Part shown: in pieces, positions 1-5,055 of the stretch
How positions within the stretch are numbered: the stretch's first letter is position 1
How the letters are laid out: every line of letters starts with the position of its first letter
NCBI GenBank assembly: GCA_035319765.1
Contig: DATHCB010000024.1
Span: forward strand, 1 to 9,954
Direction: 5' to 3'
Source of the DNA: DATHCB01 sp035319765
GTDB lineage: Archaea; Thermoproteota; Bathyarchaeia; Bathyarchaeales; SOJC01
DNA: 9,954 nucleotides
The notes under the pieces: model-generated
The model's input: the letters and a program-made list of their open reading frames with translations, nothing else
Told to the model about the DNA's origin: nothing
Database searches by the model: none
Translations under genes and position numbers: made by a program

Positions 1-707
1 ACCTAGAGCAAATTTTTGGAGAAAGAATCTCTCAAGTCACAATTCTGAATTGGCTCAAGAAATACTCTCGCCTTGTGAAAGAGTATATGATAGCTCAAGT
101 TCCACAACTTTCAGGTCTGTGGCATGAAGACGAAACCATGATTCAATGCGAAGGACGGAGTATCTGGTTCTGGGAAATGATAGACGAAGACACAAAATTC
201 ATGGTCGCTTCTCACATCTCCAACACAAGAACCTTCGAAGACACAGTAGCCATATTCACGAAAGGCGCAGAGCAGAGCAAAGTTAAGCCGAGAGCAGTAT
301 TCGTAGACGGAAGCTTCGTTTACAGTAGTGCGTTCAACAAAGTATTCTATACTATGCGAAAAGACGCAAGACCTAAGCTAGTGCAGAGAGTTGGAATTCG
401 CGCTAGGGAAACGAACAATATCGTTGAGAGACTTCACGGAACACTGAAAGATAGAACTAAATGTATGAGAGGTCTAAAAGCCTATGACTCAACAAAACTT
501 CTACTCGAAGGGTGGAGTGTTCATTACAACCTTGTTCGACCACATTTGAGTTTAGGTGGTAAAACTCCAGCGCAAGCAGCAAGAATGAATGTTCCAAATA
601 ATTGGAAAGGTTTGATTGACGAAGCTACAAAACGAGAAGCGACACTCTTAGTAAACGCACTAGGCAAAAAAGAAGAAGAACAAAAAATAGAGGTGGTCAG
701 TAAATGA
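1..707 (+). CDS. DDE transposase of an insertion sequence (5' end outside window)
   Basis: The frame is open from the first bases, so the gene starts upstream of the window; the GTG at 75 is not its true start. The first visible residues (ISQVTILNWLKKYS) look like the recognition part of a helix-turn-helix that would bind the element's ends. The catalytic domain follows: first Asp in WHEDET (about 120-137), second Asp in AVFVDGS (about 297-315), and a likely catalytic Glu in NNIVERLHGTLKDR (about 414-455). The tail with YNLVRPHLSL and TPAQAA is typical of IS6/IS240-like and related COG3316-type transposases. Its role would be cut-and-paste or replicative movement of the element. The stop overlaps the start of the next small gene (ATGA), so the two are probably translated together. 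The family is assigned by motif only. The left end of the element is not in the window. Confidence 0.85.
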   Translation, partial: LEQIFGERISQVTILNWLKKYSRLVKEYMIAQVPQLSGLWHEDETMIQCEGRSIWFWEMIDEDTKFMVASHISNTRTFEDTVAIFTKGAEQSKVKPRAVFVDGSFVYSSAFNKVFYTMRKDARPKLVQRVGIRARETNNIVERLHGTLKDRTKCMRGLKAYDSTKLLLEGWSVHYNLVRPHLSLGGKTPAQAARMNVPNNWKGLIDEATKREATLLVNALGKKEEEQKIEVVSK

Positions 708-877
708 AAAAAATTCTGGTCAGTCTCCCAGATGGAATAGTTTCAACTGTGGACAAGGAACTAATAGGTAGAATCGGACAAACCCGATCTGACACTCTTC
801 GTACCATAATTACGAATTGGATGTCTGAACAAGGTTATCTTGCGAAAGGTGGAAAACATGAAAAAATCCAACATTAA
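704..877 (+). CDS. small ribbon-helix-helix (CopG/MetJ-like) DNA-binding protein in the insertion sequence
   Basis: This is a 57-residue gene whose ATG overlaps the transposase stop by four bases. Residues 2-12 (KKILVSLPDGI) form the short strand typical of ribbon-helix-helix proteins. Two helices follow, joined by a turn with the characteristic G-x-x-R-S-D pattern (GQTRSDTLRTIITNWMSEQG, residues 25-44). Members of this fold pair through the strand and bind operator DNA as dimers. Given its place directly behind the transposase, it may repress the element's promoter or help form the transposition complex; both are inferences. The position and the ATGA coupling argue for a real gene despite its size. 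Its 3' end overlaps the next gene by 20 bases in a different frame. Confidence 0.75.
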   Translation: MKKILVSLPDGIVSTVDKELIGRIGQTRSDTLRTIITNWMSEQGYLAKGGKHEKIQH

Positions 878-1010
878 ACGCGATGTTACTGAAGAACTTG
901 ACCTATTGAGCCAAATGCTAGAATCTCTAGTTGAACTATTGGAACAAAAAGGCATTTTATCGCAGTCAGAATGGGAAAAGAAGGTAAAAGAGAAGGTTAA
1001 AATTGAATAG
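858..1010 (+). CDS. short helical accessory protein of the insertion sequence
   Basis: This is a 50-residue gene that begins inside the end of the ribbon-helix-helix gene. Its sequence is mostly helical and strongly charged: a heptad-like stretch (EELDLLSQMLESLVELLEQK, residues 12-31), then GILSQSEWEKKVKEK. The pattern "LxELLExKGxLxxxEWE" resembles short C-terminal modules seen near archaeal transposases and in small regulators, where it probably mediates protein contacts. I recognise no catalytic residues. Overlap with the gene before it and shared direction suggest one transcript of three genes. Function is unknown; a coiled-coil partner of the transposase or of the ribbon-helix-helix protein is the most economical guess. 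Confidence 0.6.
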   Translation: MKKSNIKRDVTEELDLLSQMLESLVELLEQKGILSQSEWEKKVKEKVKIE

Positions 1011-1061
1011 AAGCATGAAAAGATGAGATTTGGATACCATAACTTAGATATACATGGTGTT

Positions 1062-1080
1062 ACCTTAATTTCTGTAAGGT
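1062..1080. repeat. perfect 6-base inverted repeat at the tRNA 3' end
   Basis: ACCTTA (1062-1067) and TAAGGT (1075-1080) form a perfect inverted repeat with a 7-base loop. On the minus strand it spans the tRNA discriminator base, the two following Cs and the trailer. It could be a processing or termination structure, or a trace of the insertion sequence's right end; nothing else supports either. Confidence 0.35.
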
Positions 1081-1155
1081 GCCGAGGGTGGGCTTCGAAC
1101 CCACGACCCTCAGCTTAGCGGGCTGAAGCTCTCGTCCATGCTGAGCTACCTCGGC
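1080..1155 (-). tRNA. tRNA with anticodon GCU, C33 and a short variable loop (Ser by anticodon, Arg-like by body)
   Basis: Read on the minus strand, every arm closes perfectly: acceptor GCCGAGG/CCTCGGC, D stem GCTC/GAGC, anticodon stem TCAGC/GCTGA, T stem GTGGG/CCCAC with loop TTCGAAG, and T8-A9 between acceptor and D arm. The discriminator is A73, then CC follows but no full CCA. The anticodon loop is CCGCTAA, placing GCT (1117-1119) as anticodon, which reads serine codons AGC/AGU. Yet the variable loop is only five bases (GGGTC), whereas tRNA-Ser has a long variable arm, and base 33 is C where T is near-universal. A73 and an A at D-loop position 20 fit arginine tRNAs better. It could be a diverged tRNA-Arg(CCU), a chimera or a decaying copy. 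The fold is well supported; the isotype is not. Confidence 0.8.
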
Positions 1156-1167
1156 ATCGACTTTGAG

Positions 1168-1232
1168 GGCAGAGAACAAGCCTGAACATTAGCCTGGTAG
1201 GGGTTTGATGTTCGCGCCAGCTTGTCTCTGCC
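1168..1232 (-). ncRNA. long imperfect hairpin between the unknown gene and the tRNA
   Basis: The left arm 1168-1181 pairs with the right arm 1220-1232 over 13 base pairs with one bulged A (1176). Further in, GAACAT (1184-1189) pairs with ATGTTC (1208-1213), separated from the outer stem by an asymmetric internal loop of 2 and 6 bases. The whole element is 65 bases long. It ends 12 bases before the tRNA and starts 24 bases after the stop of the gene at 1257-1742, all on the minus strand, so it may be a 3' UTR structure, a processing element of a shared transcript, or a small RNA. Strand is assigned from its neighbours only. No match to a known RNA family is recognised, and H/ACA or C/D features are not convincing. 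Confidence 0.45.
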
Positions 1233-1256
1233 TTTCTCATGACATTCTTGGATTGC

Positions 1257-1742
1257 TTATTGGGAAGTTATGGTAACGCTTGCCATGGGTTCAAAGAAGT
1301 ATTCCTTTATTCTTGTGTTTTGGTCTTCCGTGAATCTGAATTTCCCTGTATAGGCAGCTTCAATTTTGTCGCGTACTTGTCTTAGCTGTCTGAAAGTTTT
1401 ATAGTACATTTTCTTTCCTGAACCGCGAGATTTGAAGATGTCTCCATAAACATTCTTTTGTACGCTGAAGAGGTCATGAGCAAATTTGGGCTGTTTTAGT
1501 ATGTAGCTCATAACTTCTCCATCTGATTTTAATGGAAGATTGACCATTGATTCATTTGGTGTCAAGCGTTTTCGTTTACTTTTGGTGGGAGTGTCGATAA
1601 ACGATGATAGCGTTTCCAGATTTTGAACTTGATGTTCACCTATTTTTGTCAGTATGGATTTTACAATGTTTATCGCTGCTTCATCATCTTCCACTGGATA
1701 CTCAAATGTTATGTCTCGGATGGTGAATTTCAACGCTTTCAT
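1257..1742 (-). CDS. protein of unknown function, 161 residues
   Basis: I do not recognise this protein. The N-terminal part (residues 1-50) alternates short hydrophobic strands and acidic helix, ending in a predicted helix (INIVKSILTKIGEH). A basic linker follows at about residues 52-60 (PTKSKRKRLTP). The C-terminal 100 residues are charged, with a possible DNA-binding look: GEVMSYILKQPKFAHDLFSV, then SRGSGKKMYYKTFRQLRQVR. No signal peptide, membrane span or cysteine motif is seen. The ATG at 1742 is favoured because a TATA-like box lies about 40 bases upstream, giving a short leader. Repeats of GGTTAAAC flank that box and may be operator sites, perhaps for the protein itself. A small DNA-binding regulator is possible but unproved. 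Confidence 0.65.
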   Translation of the reverse strand: MKALKFTIRDITFEYPVEDDEAAINIVKSILTKIGEHQVQNLETLSSFIDTPTKSKRKRLTPNESMVNLPLKSDGEVMSYILKQPKFAHDLFSVQKNVYGDIFKSRGSGKKMYYKTFRQLRQVRDKIEAAYTGKFRFTEDQNTRIKEYFFEPMASVTITSQ

Positions 1743-1767
1743 GTTTTCTTCGGTTTAATGCATTGTC

Positions 1768-1827
1768 GTTTAACCTATTTATGCTTAACTGCTGCTTACA
1801 TTTCAGCGGTTAAACTTGGTTAAACTT
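1768..1827 (-). promoter_or_regulatory. TATA-like box with flanking GGTTAAAC repeats
   Basis: On the minus strand AGCATAAATAGG (1785-1774) is a good archaeal TATA element for the gene starting at 1742. It is flanked by three copies of one 8-mer: GTTTAACC at 1768-1775 (inverted) and GGTTAAAC at 1808-1815 and 1818-1825. The last two sit in a perfect tandem of GGTTAAACTT with a 10-base period, one turn of B-DNA, as expected for sites read on one face of the helix. A repressor overlapping the TATA box is the simplest reading. Confidence 0.5.
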
Positions 1828-2067
1828 GTTTGAAGACAACCCAATTTCTACCAAACAGAAGACAAGATATTCATAAACTCTTGATAAAGGAAACTCTAGT
1901 CTACCACAACAGACTTAACAGTGCCACGTTGCCAAAGTCTTTAAGAGATGGTACACCTTCCATTTTCACAACACCCGAGAGCGACCTTAAAAGCAGAAAA
2001 AAAGGGAGCTTGCGGGAGATTCCACCATGTGGCTTAGGTTCAACTCCCTTCCCCGGCTTCCAAGAAG
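1828..2067. other. intergenic stretch with one doubtful reading frame
   Basis: A plus-strand frame is open from about 1824 to 2111, but its only early start is TTG at 1830 with no ribosome site, and its composition is not convincing. The stretch 2005-2050 can fold through GGGAG/CTCCC and CCACatGTGG, so a transcribed leader or small RNA is also possible. I see no recognised family here. Confidence 0.3.
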
Positions 2068-2193
2068 ATGATGAGCATGCGTCAAAAGAAACCTTCGAAA
2101 TGTCCGCTTGACAAGACGTTTAGTAGATTCAAATGTTTGCGTTGCTCTTTATACAAAGACTGTTTAATGGCTACTCGTGAAAAATCCGAGTAA
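2068..2193 (+). CDS. small four-cysteine protein, possible zinc binder
   Basis: This is a 41-residue frame starting with two adjacent ATG codons. The core (KCPLDKTFSRFKCLRCSLYK, residues 11-30) carries Cys12, Cys23 and Cys26, followed by Cys32 in KDC. The spacing C-x10-C-x2-C-x5-C is compatible with a single zinc or iron-sulfur site. Basic residues are abundant, which would fit nucleic acid contact. It ends 43 bases before the AsnRS-like gene, and that gene's own TATA box lies between them, so they are probably separate units. No clear ribosome site precedes it (CCAAGAAG is weak). The cysteine pattern is visible; that the frame is translated is inference. Confidence 0.45.
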   Translation: MMSMRQKKPSKCPLDKTFSRFKCLRCSLYKDCLMATREKSE

Positions 2194-2198
2194 AAAAT

Positions 2199-2230
2199 CT
2201 TAAATAAGACATGCGAATAGTGGGAGAGGG
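2199..2230 (+). promoter_or_regulatory. TATA-like box and ribosome site of the AsnRS-like gene
   Basis: CTTAAATAAG (2199-2208) is a TATA-like element. A purine-rich GGGAGAGGG (2222-2230) lies six bases before the GTG at 2237 and supports that start. Confidence 0.5.
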
Positions 2231-2236
2231 CTACAA

Positions 2237-3223
2237 GTGACAGACAAACTACCCGAGAATCTGAGCAAAACGCAAGACAGGTATTGCTTGTTCGGGTCTC
2301 CTGCTTTTAGGGCCATGGTCTATGTCGAGGGACTATTGCTTCAAGGAGCACGAAAGTACTTTGACGACATGGAGTTCAAAGAAATCGTGGTACCGCACAT
2401 AACAAGGGCAACAGGCGCTTGCGAGAACATTGACACGCTCTTCGCAGTCGATTACTTTGGTCAGATGGGCTATCTGTCCCAGACTGCACAACTATATCTT
2501 GAATCTTTGATTCCTTGGATGAACAAGGTTTGGTGCATAAGTCCCAGTTTCAGAGCGGAGCCTCGAGTGGATAATCGGCACCTGACAGAGTTCACTTTGA
2601 TTGAGCTCGAATTTGCCGGCACATTTGAAGAACTGCTCGAACACGTAGAAGGCGTGATAGTCTCCATGATCACGTCCGTGCTGAAGAAAATGACAAGCAG
2701 GTGGCTAGATAGAAACAGACTAGGACATATCATCGCGCCTTTTCAAAGAATTCCGTACGCTGAAGTAATCCAAGAATTAGGCAAAGAATTCGGTCATGAT
2801 ATTACAAGAGAAGAAGAGCAGAAGCTTGTCGAAAAGCATGGAGATGCACCTCTATTCATAACACACTTTCCCAAAACAATGAAGTTCTTTAATATGATTG
2901 AGAACGAGGAGAATTCTGAGCTAGTCAACAGTGCGGACTTGATTCTACCATTCGGCGGAGAAGCAGTTGGAGCAGCTTCGAGGGAATACAGGGCAGATCT
3001 TCTGCTTAAGAGATTGGAAGAGTCGCAGATGTTTAAACAGCTGACCGATAGAGGCGGCTCAATTAAAGACTTTGACTGGTACATTGACGTTTACAGAAAA
3101 TACCAGACTGCGCCCCATGCTGGCTGTGGGATCGGCTTAAACAGAGTGACGCAGTTTGTGTTCGGCGTTGATGACATCCGAATGTGTACGGCTTATCCTC
3201 TAAACCGGGATACTCTAATCTAA
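2237..3223 (+). CDS. archaeal asparagine synthetase A-like protein (AsnRS catalytic-core paralog)
   Basis: The 328 residues form a class II aminoacyl-tRNA synthetase core of the AspRS/AsnRS group without the N-terminal OB-fold anticodon-binding domain. The protein begins almost directly at the region before motif 1 (PHITRATGACE, then YFGQMGYLSQTAQLYLE around residues 73-89). Motif 2 is FRAEPRVDNRHLTEFTLIE (residues 105-123), with the ATP-binding Arg106 and Glu108. GE-x-VG-x-x-SREY (241-251) and motif 3 (GCGIGLNRV, 296-304, Arg303) are intact. Known archaeal proteins of this build, such as the Pyrococcus enzyme, make asparagine from aspartate and ammonia through an aspartyl-adenylate. That role is the likely one here, but length and the strongly AsnRS-like motifs leave room for another amide- or amino-acid-ligating job. 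The GTG start has a good ribosome site (GGGAGAGGG) and a TATA box upstream. Confidence 0.85.
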   Translation: MTDKLPENLSKTQDRYCLFGSPAFRAMVYVEGLLLQGARKYFDDMEFKEIVVPHITRATGACENIDTLFAVDYFGQMGYLSQTAQLYLESLIPWMNKVWCISPSFRAEPRVDNRHLTEFTLIELEFAGTFEELLEHVEGVIVSMITSVLKKMTSRWLDRNRLGHIIAPFQRIPYAEVIQELGKEFGHDITREEEQKLVEKHGDAPLFITHFPKTMKFFNMIENEENSELVNSADLILPFGGEAVGAASREYRADLLLKRLEESQMFKQLTDRGGSIKDFDWYIDVYRKYQTAPHAGCGIGLNRVTQFVFGVDDIRMCTAYPLNRDTLI

Positions 3224-3434
3224 TAGCAATCCTTGTCACGTAGCAAAAGTTCCAAGACGATTTTCACTGATTGCGCTCGAATATTCGCGGGCTAAAAAGA
3301 TCAGCCTATAACCAATACTTATGTGAGTTGCCCTTTCCTCATAATACTTTTCTTGCGAGAGTCGGAATTTCCTCAATTTGAGGTTTCAGATCTGATTAAG
3401 CTGCGTTTAAATTTTTAGATTGCAAAGCGAGTCA
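3224..3434. other. intergenic region with a short palindrome
   Basis: No convincing gene is present. CCTCAA-T-TTGAGG (3371-3383) is a perfect palindrome with a one-base centre. It could be an operator or a transcript end structure. The stretch is otherwise AT-rich and unstructured to the eye. Confidence 0.4.
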
Positions 3435-3569
3435 TTACTCCGCTGCAGGTATTGTTCGACCCTTTAGGAAACCTAGCAGGTCCGTGAAGTGTAGTAGGAT
3501 GTATTCGGAGTTTCTTGTCAGTTTAAGTCGTGTCTCCGCATGATTCGTTGTTCTCTTCGTGACGCGCAT
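3435..3569 (-). CDS. possible small protein of 44 residues behind a strong TATA element
   Basis: The frame runs from ATG at 3569 to TAA at 3437-3435. The product begins with a basic stretch (MRVTKRTTNHAETRLKLTRN) followed by an amphipathic or hydrophobic helix (SEYILLHFTDLLGFLKG, residues 21-37). I recognise no family. The main support is position: the very AT-rich TATA element at 3611-3628 lies about 45 bases upstream on the same strand, predicting a transcript start some 20 bases before the ATG. It may be a real small membrane-associated protein, the remnant of a larger gene, or a chance frame within a small RNA. Confidence 0.3.
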   Translation of the reverse strand: MRVTKRTTNHAETRLKLTRNSEYILLHFTDLLGFLKGRTIPAAE

Positions 3570-3610
3570 CGTGGTTTCATCTCTCTAGCAGGTTTGCATT
3601 TTGGACGAGT

Positions 3611-3628
3611 ATTTATATAAATATAAAA
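3611..3628 (-). promoter_or_regulatory. strong AT-rich TATA element
   Basis: ATTTATATAAATATAAAA reads as a TATA box on both strands. The minus strand is preferred: it has a purine-rich GGAAAA stretch upstream, like a BRE, and leads into the small frame at 3435-3569. A plus-strand transcript would run antisense into the truncated hydrolase gene. Confidence 0.5.
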
Positions 3629-3656
3629 GCATTTTCCACAAGAATGCGGGCAATTG

Positions 3657-4013
3657 TTAAATAAAAGTTGTCACAATTGGATGATTGTCAGCATCTATCG
3701 CTTTGATACTTATGCCAATAACGGTTGTTTCTTCTCCAGGCTTAAGTGTCTTGATATTTCCACTTATTTTCGAGACACAATCCGTAGGAGCGATGACGAT
3801 AGTGTCTTTCTTGCAGACCATTTTGATCTTAGATAGGTCGGAGTGGTCAGGGTGTGAATGTGTCACCAAGATTAAGTCTGCTTTCTCAGAAGTCTTCCCA
3901 TGCTCTTCAAGGTCAATGTAGACTACTTTGTTTCGGGTCTTTATCTGAAACCCGGCATGAGCCAACAATTTTATAGTTGTACCACCGTAGGTACCGCTAT
4001 CTTTTATGATCAC
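3657..4013 (-). pseudogene. truncated metallo-beta-lactamase-fold hydrolase (UlaG-like)
   Basis: The first half of an UlaG/RomA-type metal-dependent hydrolase is clear: the strand TIKLLAHAGFQIKT (residues 13-26), VVYIDLEE, then DLILVTHSHPDHSDL with the HxHxDH zinc motif (residues 52-57), and an IVIAPTDCVSKI segment. Full-length relatives have about 200 or more residues. Here a stop comes at residue 119, just after a segment (IKAIDADNHP) where relatives have the AYN/HP region. The later metal ligands, including the GDTD-type Asp and the last His, are missing. Reading on past the stop in all frames to about 3600 shows no continuation. It is probably inactive. The start is uncertain: GTG at 4013 is the longest option, but homology begins near residue 12. 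A TATA-like AAAATATACC lies only just upstream. Confidence 0.7.
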
Positions 4014-4144
4014 TCACGGTATATTTTTGTTGTAGATGTTGATGGACAAAACAAACAGTATACTTGGTTCTCAGCTGATTCACTAAACATGTTCTCGGCA
4101 AAGTTAGATCAGATTAATTTCGTAGCGTAGCCGCCAGCCGGAGT

Positions 4145-4249
4145 ATGTCACCAGAGCGGAAGGCGCTGATCGTGCGTCGCGTTGAACTACACACAAAAGG
4201 ACTTGCATCTCCGACAATGGAAGTTGTGAATGCACAGTCCAGATTATAG
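4145..4249 (+). pseudogene. in-frame upstream piece of the SecB-like gene, ended by TAG
   Basis: This 34-codon frame (beginning MSPERKALIVRRVELHTKGL) has an ATG preceded by GGAG and ends at TAG (4247-4249). It lies in the same frame as the SecB-like gene, and the five codons between TAG and the TTG at 4265 are also open. Its strand-like segment IVRRVELHTKGLASPTMEVV would supply the first beta strand that a SecB-like domain needs. The most natural reading is one original gene split by a nonsense change. Readthrough of the amber codon or a sequencing error would give the same picture. Confidence 0.5.
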
Positions 4250-4264
4250 TGGAGAATCCTTCAT

Positions 4265-4768
4265 TTGCCATCGGTAGGCGTCGGAGACGTTTCGATTCAG
4301 GTAGCGATAAGCAACATCTCAGCAGTAAGACTTGGTGAAAAGCCACTGTCTGGTGAGCTTACCTTCGACGTAGGAGCAAAGCTTGAAGAGAAAGAGAGAA
4401 AGAGTGGCAAAGTTACAATTCTTTTTGTTTTGACGGTCGGGACAAAACCCAACGTGGTAAAATTTGGAATCGAAGGACTAGCAACTCTACTAGGCAAAGA
4501 TGCGGACATTGAAAAACTGCTTGAAATTGACCCCGAAACGAGGATTCCGATAATGCTTTACAGCGTCTACCAACGCGTGTTTATGGCACTTTTTCTAGTC
4601 TCCACCCTGTTAGAGACTCCTTACCCGCCTCCTGATTTGTTCCATTCTTCAAAGCAACCATCGCCGAAGGTAGAGATCTCACCTACCGCAGAAGCGGTCT
4701 CGACGCCTGAGCAAACCGTCAGAGAGTTAAAGGAAAGAGTAACCGGAGGCAAAGAAGCAGCGCAGTAG
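4265..4768 (+). CDS. SecB-like chaperone-fold protein (possibly N-terminally cut by an in-frame TAG)
   Basis: The 167 residues read as a SecB-type beta-sheet domain. A strand pair (DVSIQVAISNISAVRLGEK) precedes ELTFDVGAKLEEKER, then VTILFVLTVGTKP and VVKFGIEGLATLLG. After these come an acidic stretch, a long helix (IPIMLYSVYQRVFMALFLVS, residues 94-113) and the PYPPPDLFHS end, similar in layout to the final helix and proline-rich loop of SecB. A low-complexity tail rich in Pro, Glu and Ser follows (about 129-167). SecB-like proteins hold unfolded clients for secretion or act as toxin-antitoxin chaperones; the archaeal versions are poorly known. The assignment is by pattern, not alignment. The TTG start has GGAG ten bases upstream. 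The frame is also open upstream through a TAG codon to an ATG at 4145, so the native protein may be longer. Confidence 0.6.
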   Translation: MPSVGVGDVSIQVAISNISAVRLGEKPLSGELTFDVGAKLEEKERKSGKVTILFVLTVGTKPNVVKFGIEGLATLLGKDADIEKLLEIDPETRIPIMLYSVYQRVFMALFLVSTLLETPYPPPDLFHSSKQPSPKVEISPTAEAVSTPEQTVRELKERVTGGKEAAQ

Positions 4769-4902
4769 TCTCCTGAGTAATATACGATTTCGCGCTTATG
4801 GGTCGTTACGGCGAAGTAGATAAGAATAGATATGTTCATACTTTACTCGAAGCTCTTGACAATTGCAGGCATGTAAACCATTGATCCGAGGATTAAGCTA
4901 AT
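4769..4902. other. short intergenic stretch
   Basis: It contains a possible TATA (TAATATACG, about 4779-4787) and a 28-codon frame at 4798-4884. Neither is strong enough to call. Confidence 0.3.
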
Positions 4903-5055
4903 TTGAAGCTTCTCGGCCTCGGCCACGTGGCGATAACCATCAAAGGTCTCGATACAAGCAAAGCAAGGTATGGCACAAACTGTGGAAGTCTGGAAGGTTC
5001 AACAGCGAAAAATGTTAATGGCCTTATCGTCCGAATAAAATGCTTGGAACGTTAA
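4903..5055 (+). pseudogene. remnant resembling the start of a VOC/glyoxalase-superfamily protein
   Basis: From TTG at 4903 the frame reads LKLLGLGHVAITIKGLDTSK, which closely follows the first strand and helix of VOC-fold proteins, where GxxHVAI carries the first metal-binding His (residue 8 here). After about 23 residues (ARYGTN) the similarity fades, and the frame ends after 50 codons, far short of the roughly 130 residues of a VOC domain. A full protein such as a methylmalonyl-CoA epimerase or dioxygenase cannot be present. The 3' end overlaps the end of the minus-strand gene at 5024-5407 by 32 bases, so a later rearrangement may have cut it. Confidence 0.45.

Noticed and set aside
1080..1155. 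amber-suppressor (pyrrolysine) tRNA
   Set aside because: CTA occurs in the loop only one base out of register, and the body lacks the short D loop and 6-bp anticodon stem of tRNA-Pyl.
1168..1232. H/ACA or C/D guide RNA
   Set aside because: No ACA at the right distance, no kink-turn GA pairs near the tip, and no ordered C and D boxes on either strand.
1830..2111. 93-codon plus-strand frame
   Set aside because: Only a TTG start without a ribosome site, no family likeness, and it overlaps the better supported cysteine-rich small frame. Treated as intergenic.
3900..4130. 76-codon plus-strand frame
   Set aside because: First half is antisense to the hydrolase remnant; no promoter or ribosome site; no family recognised.
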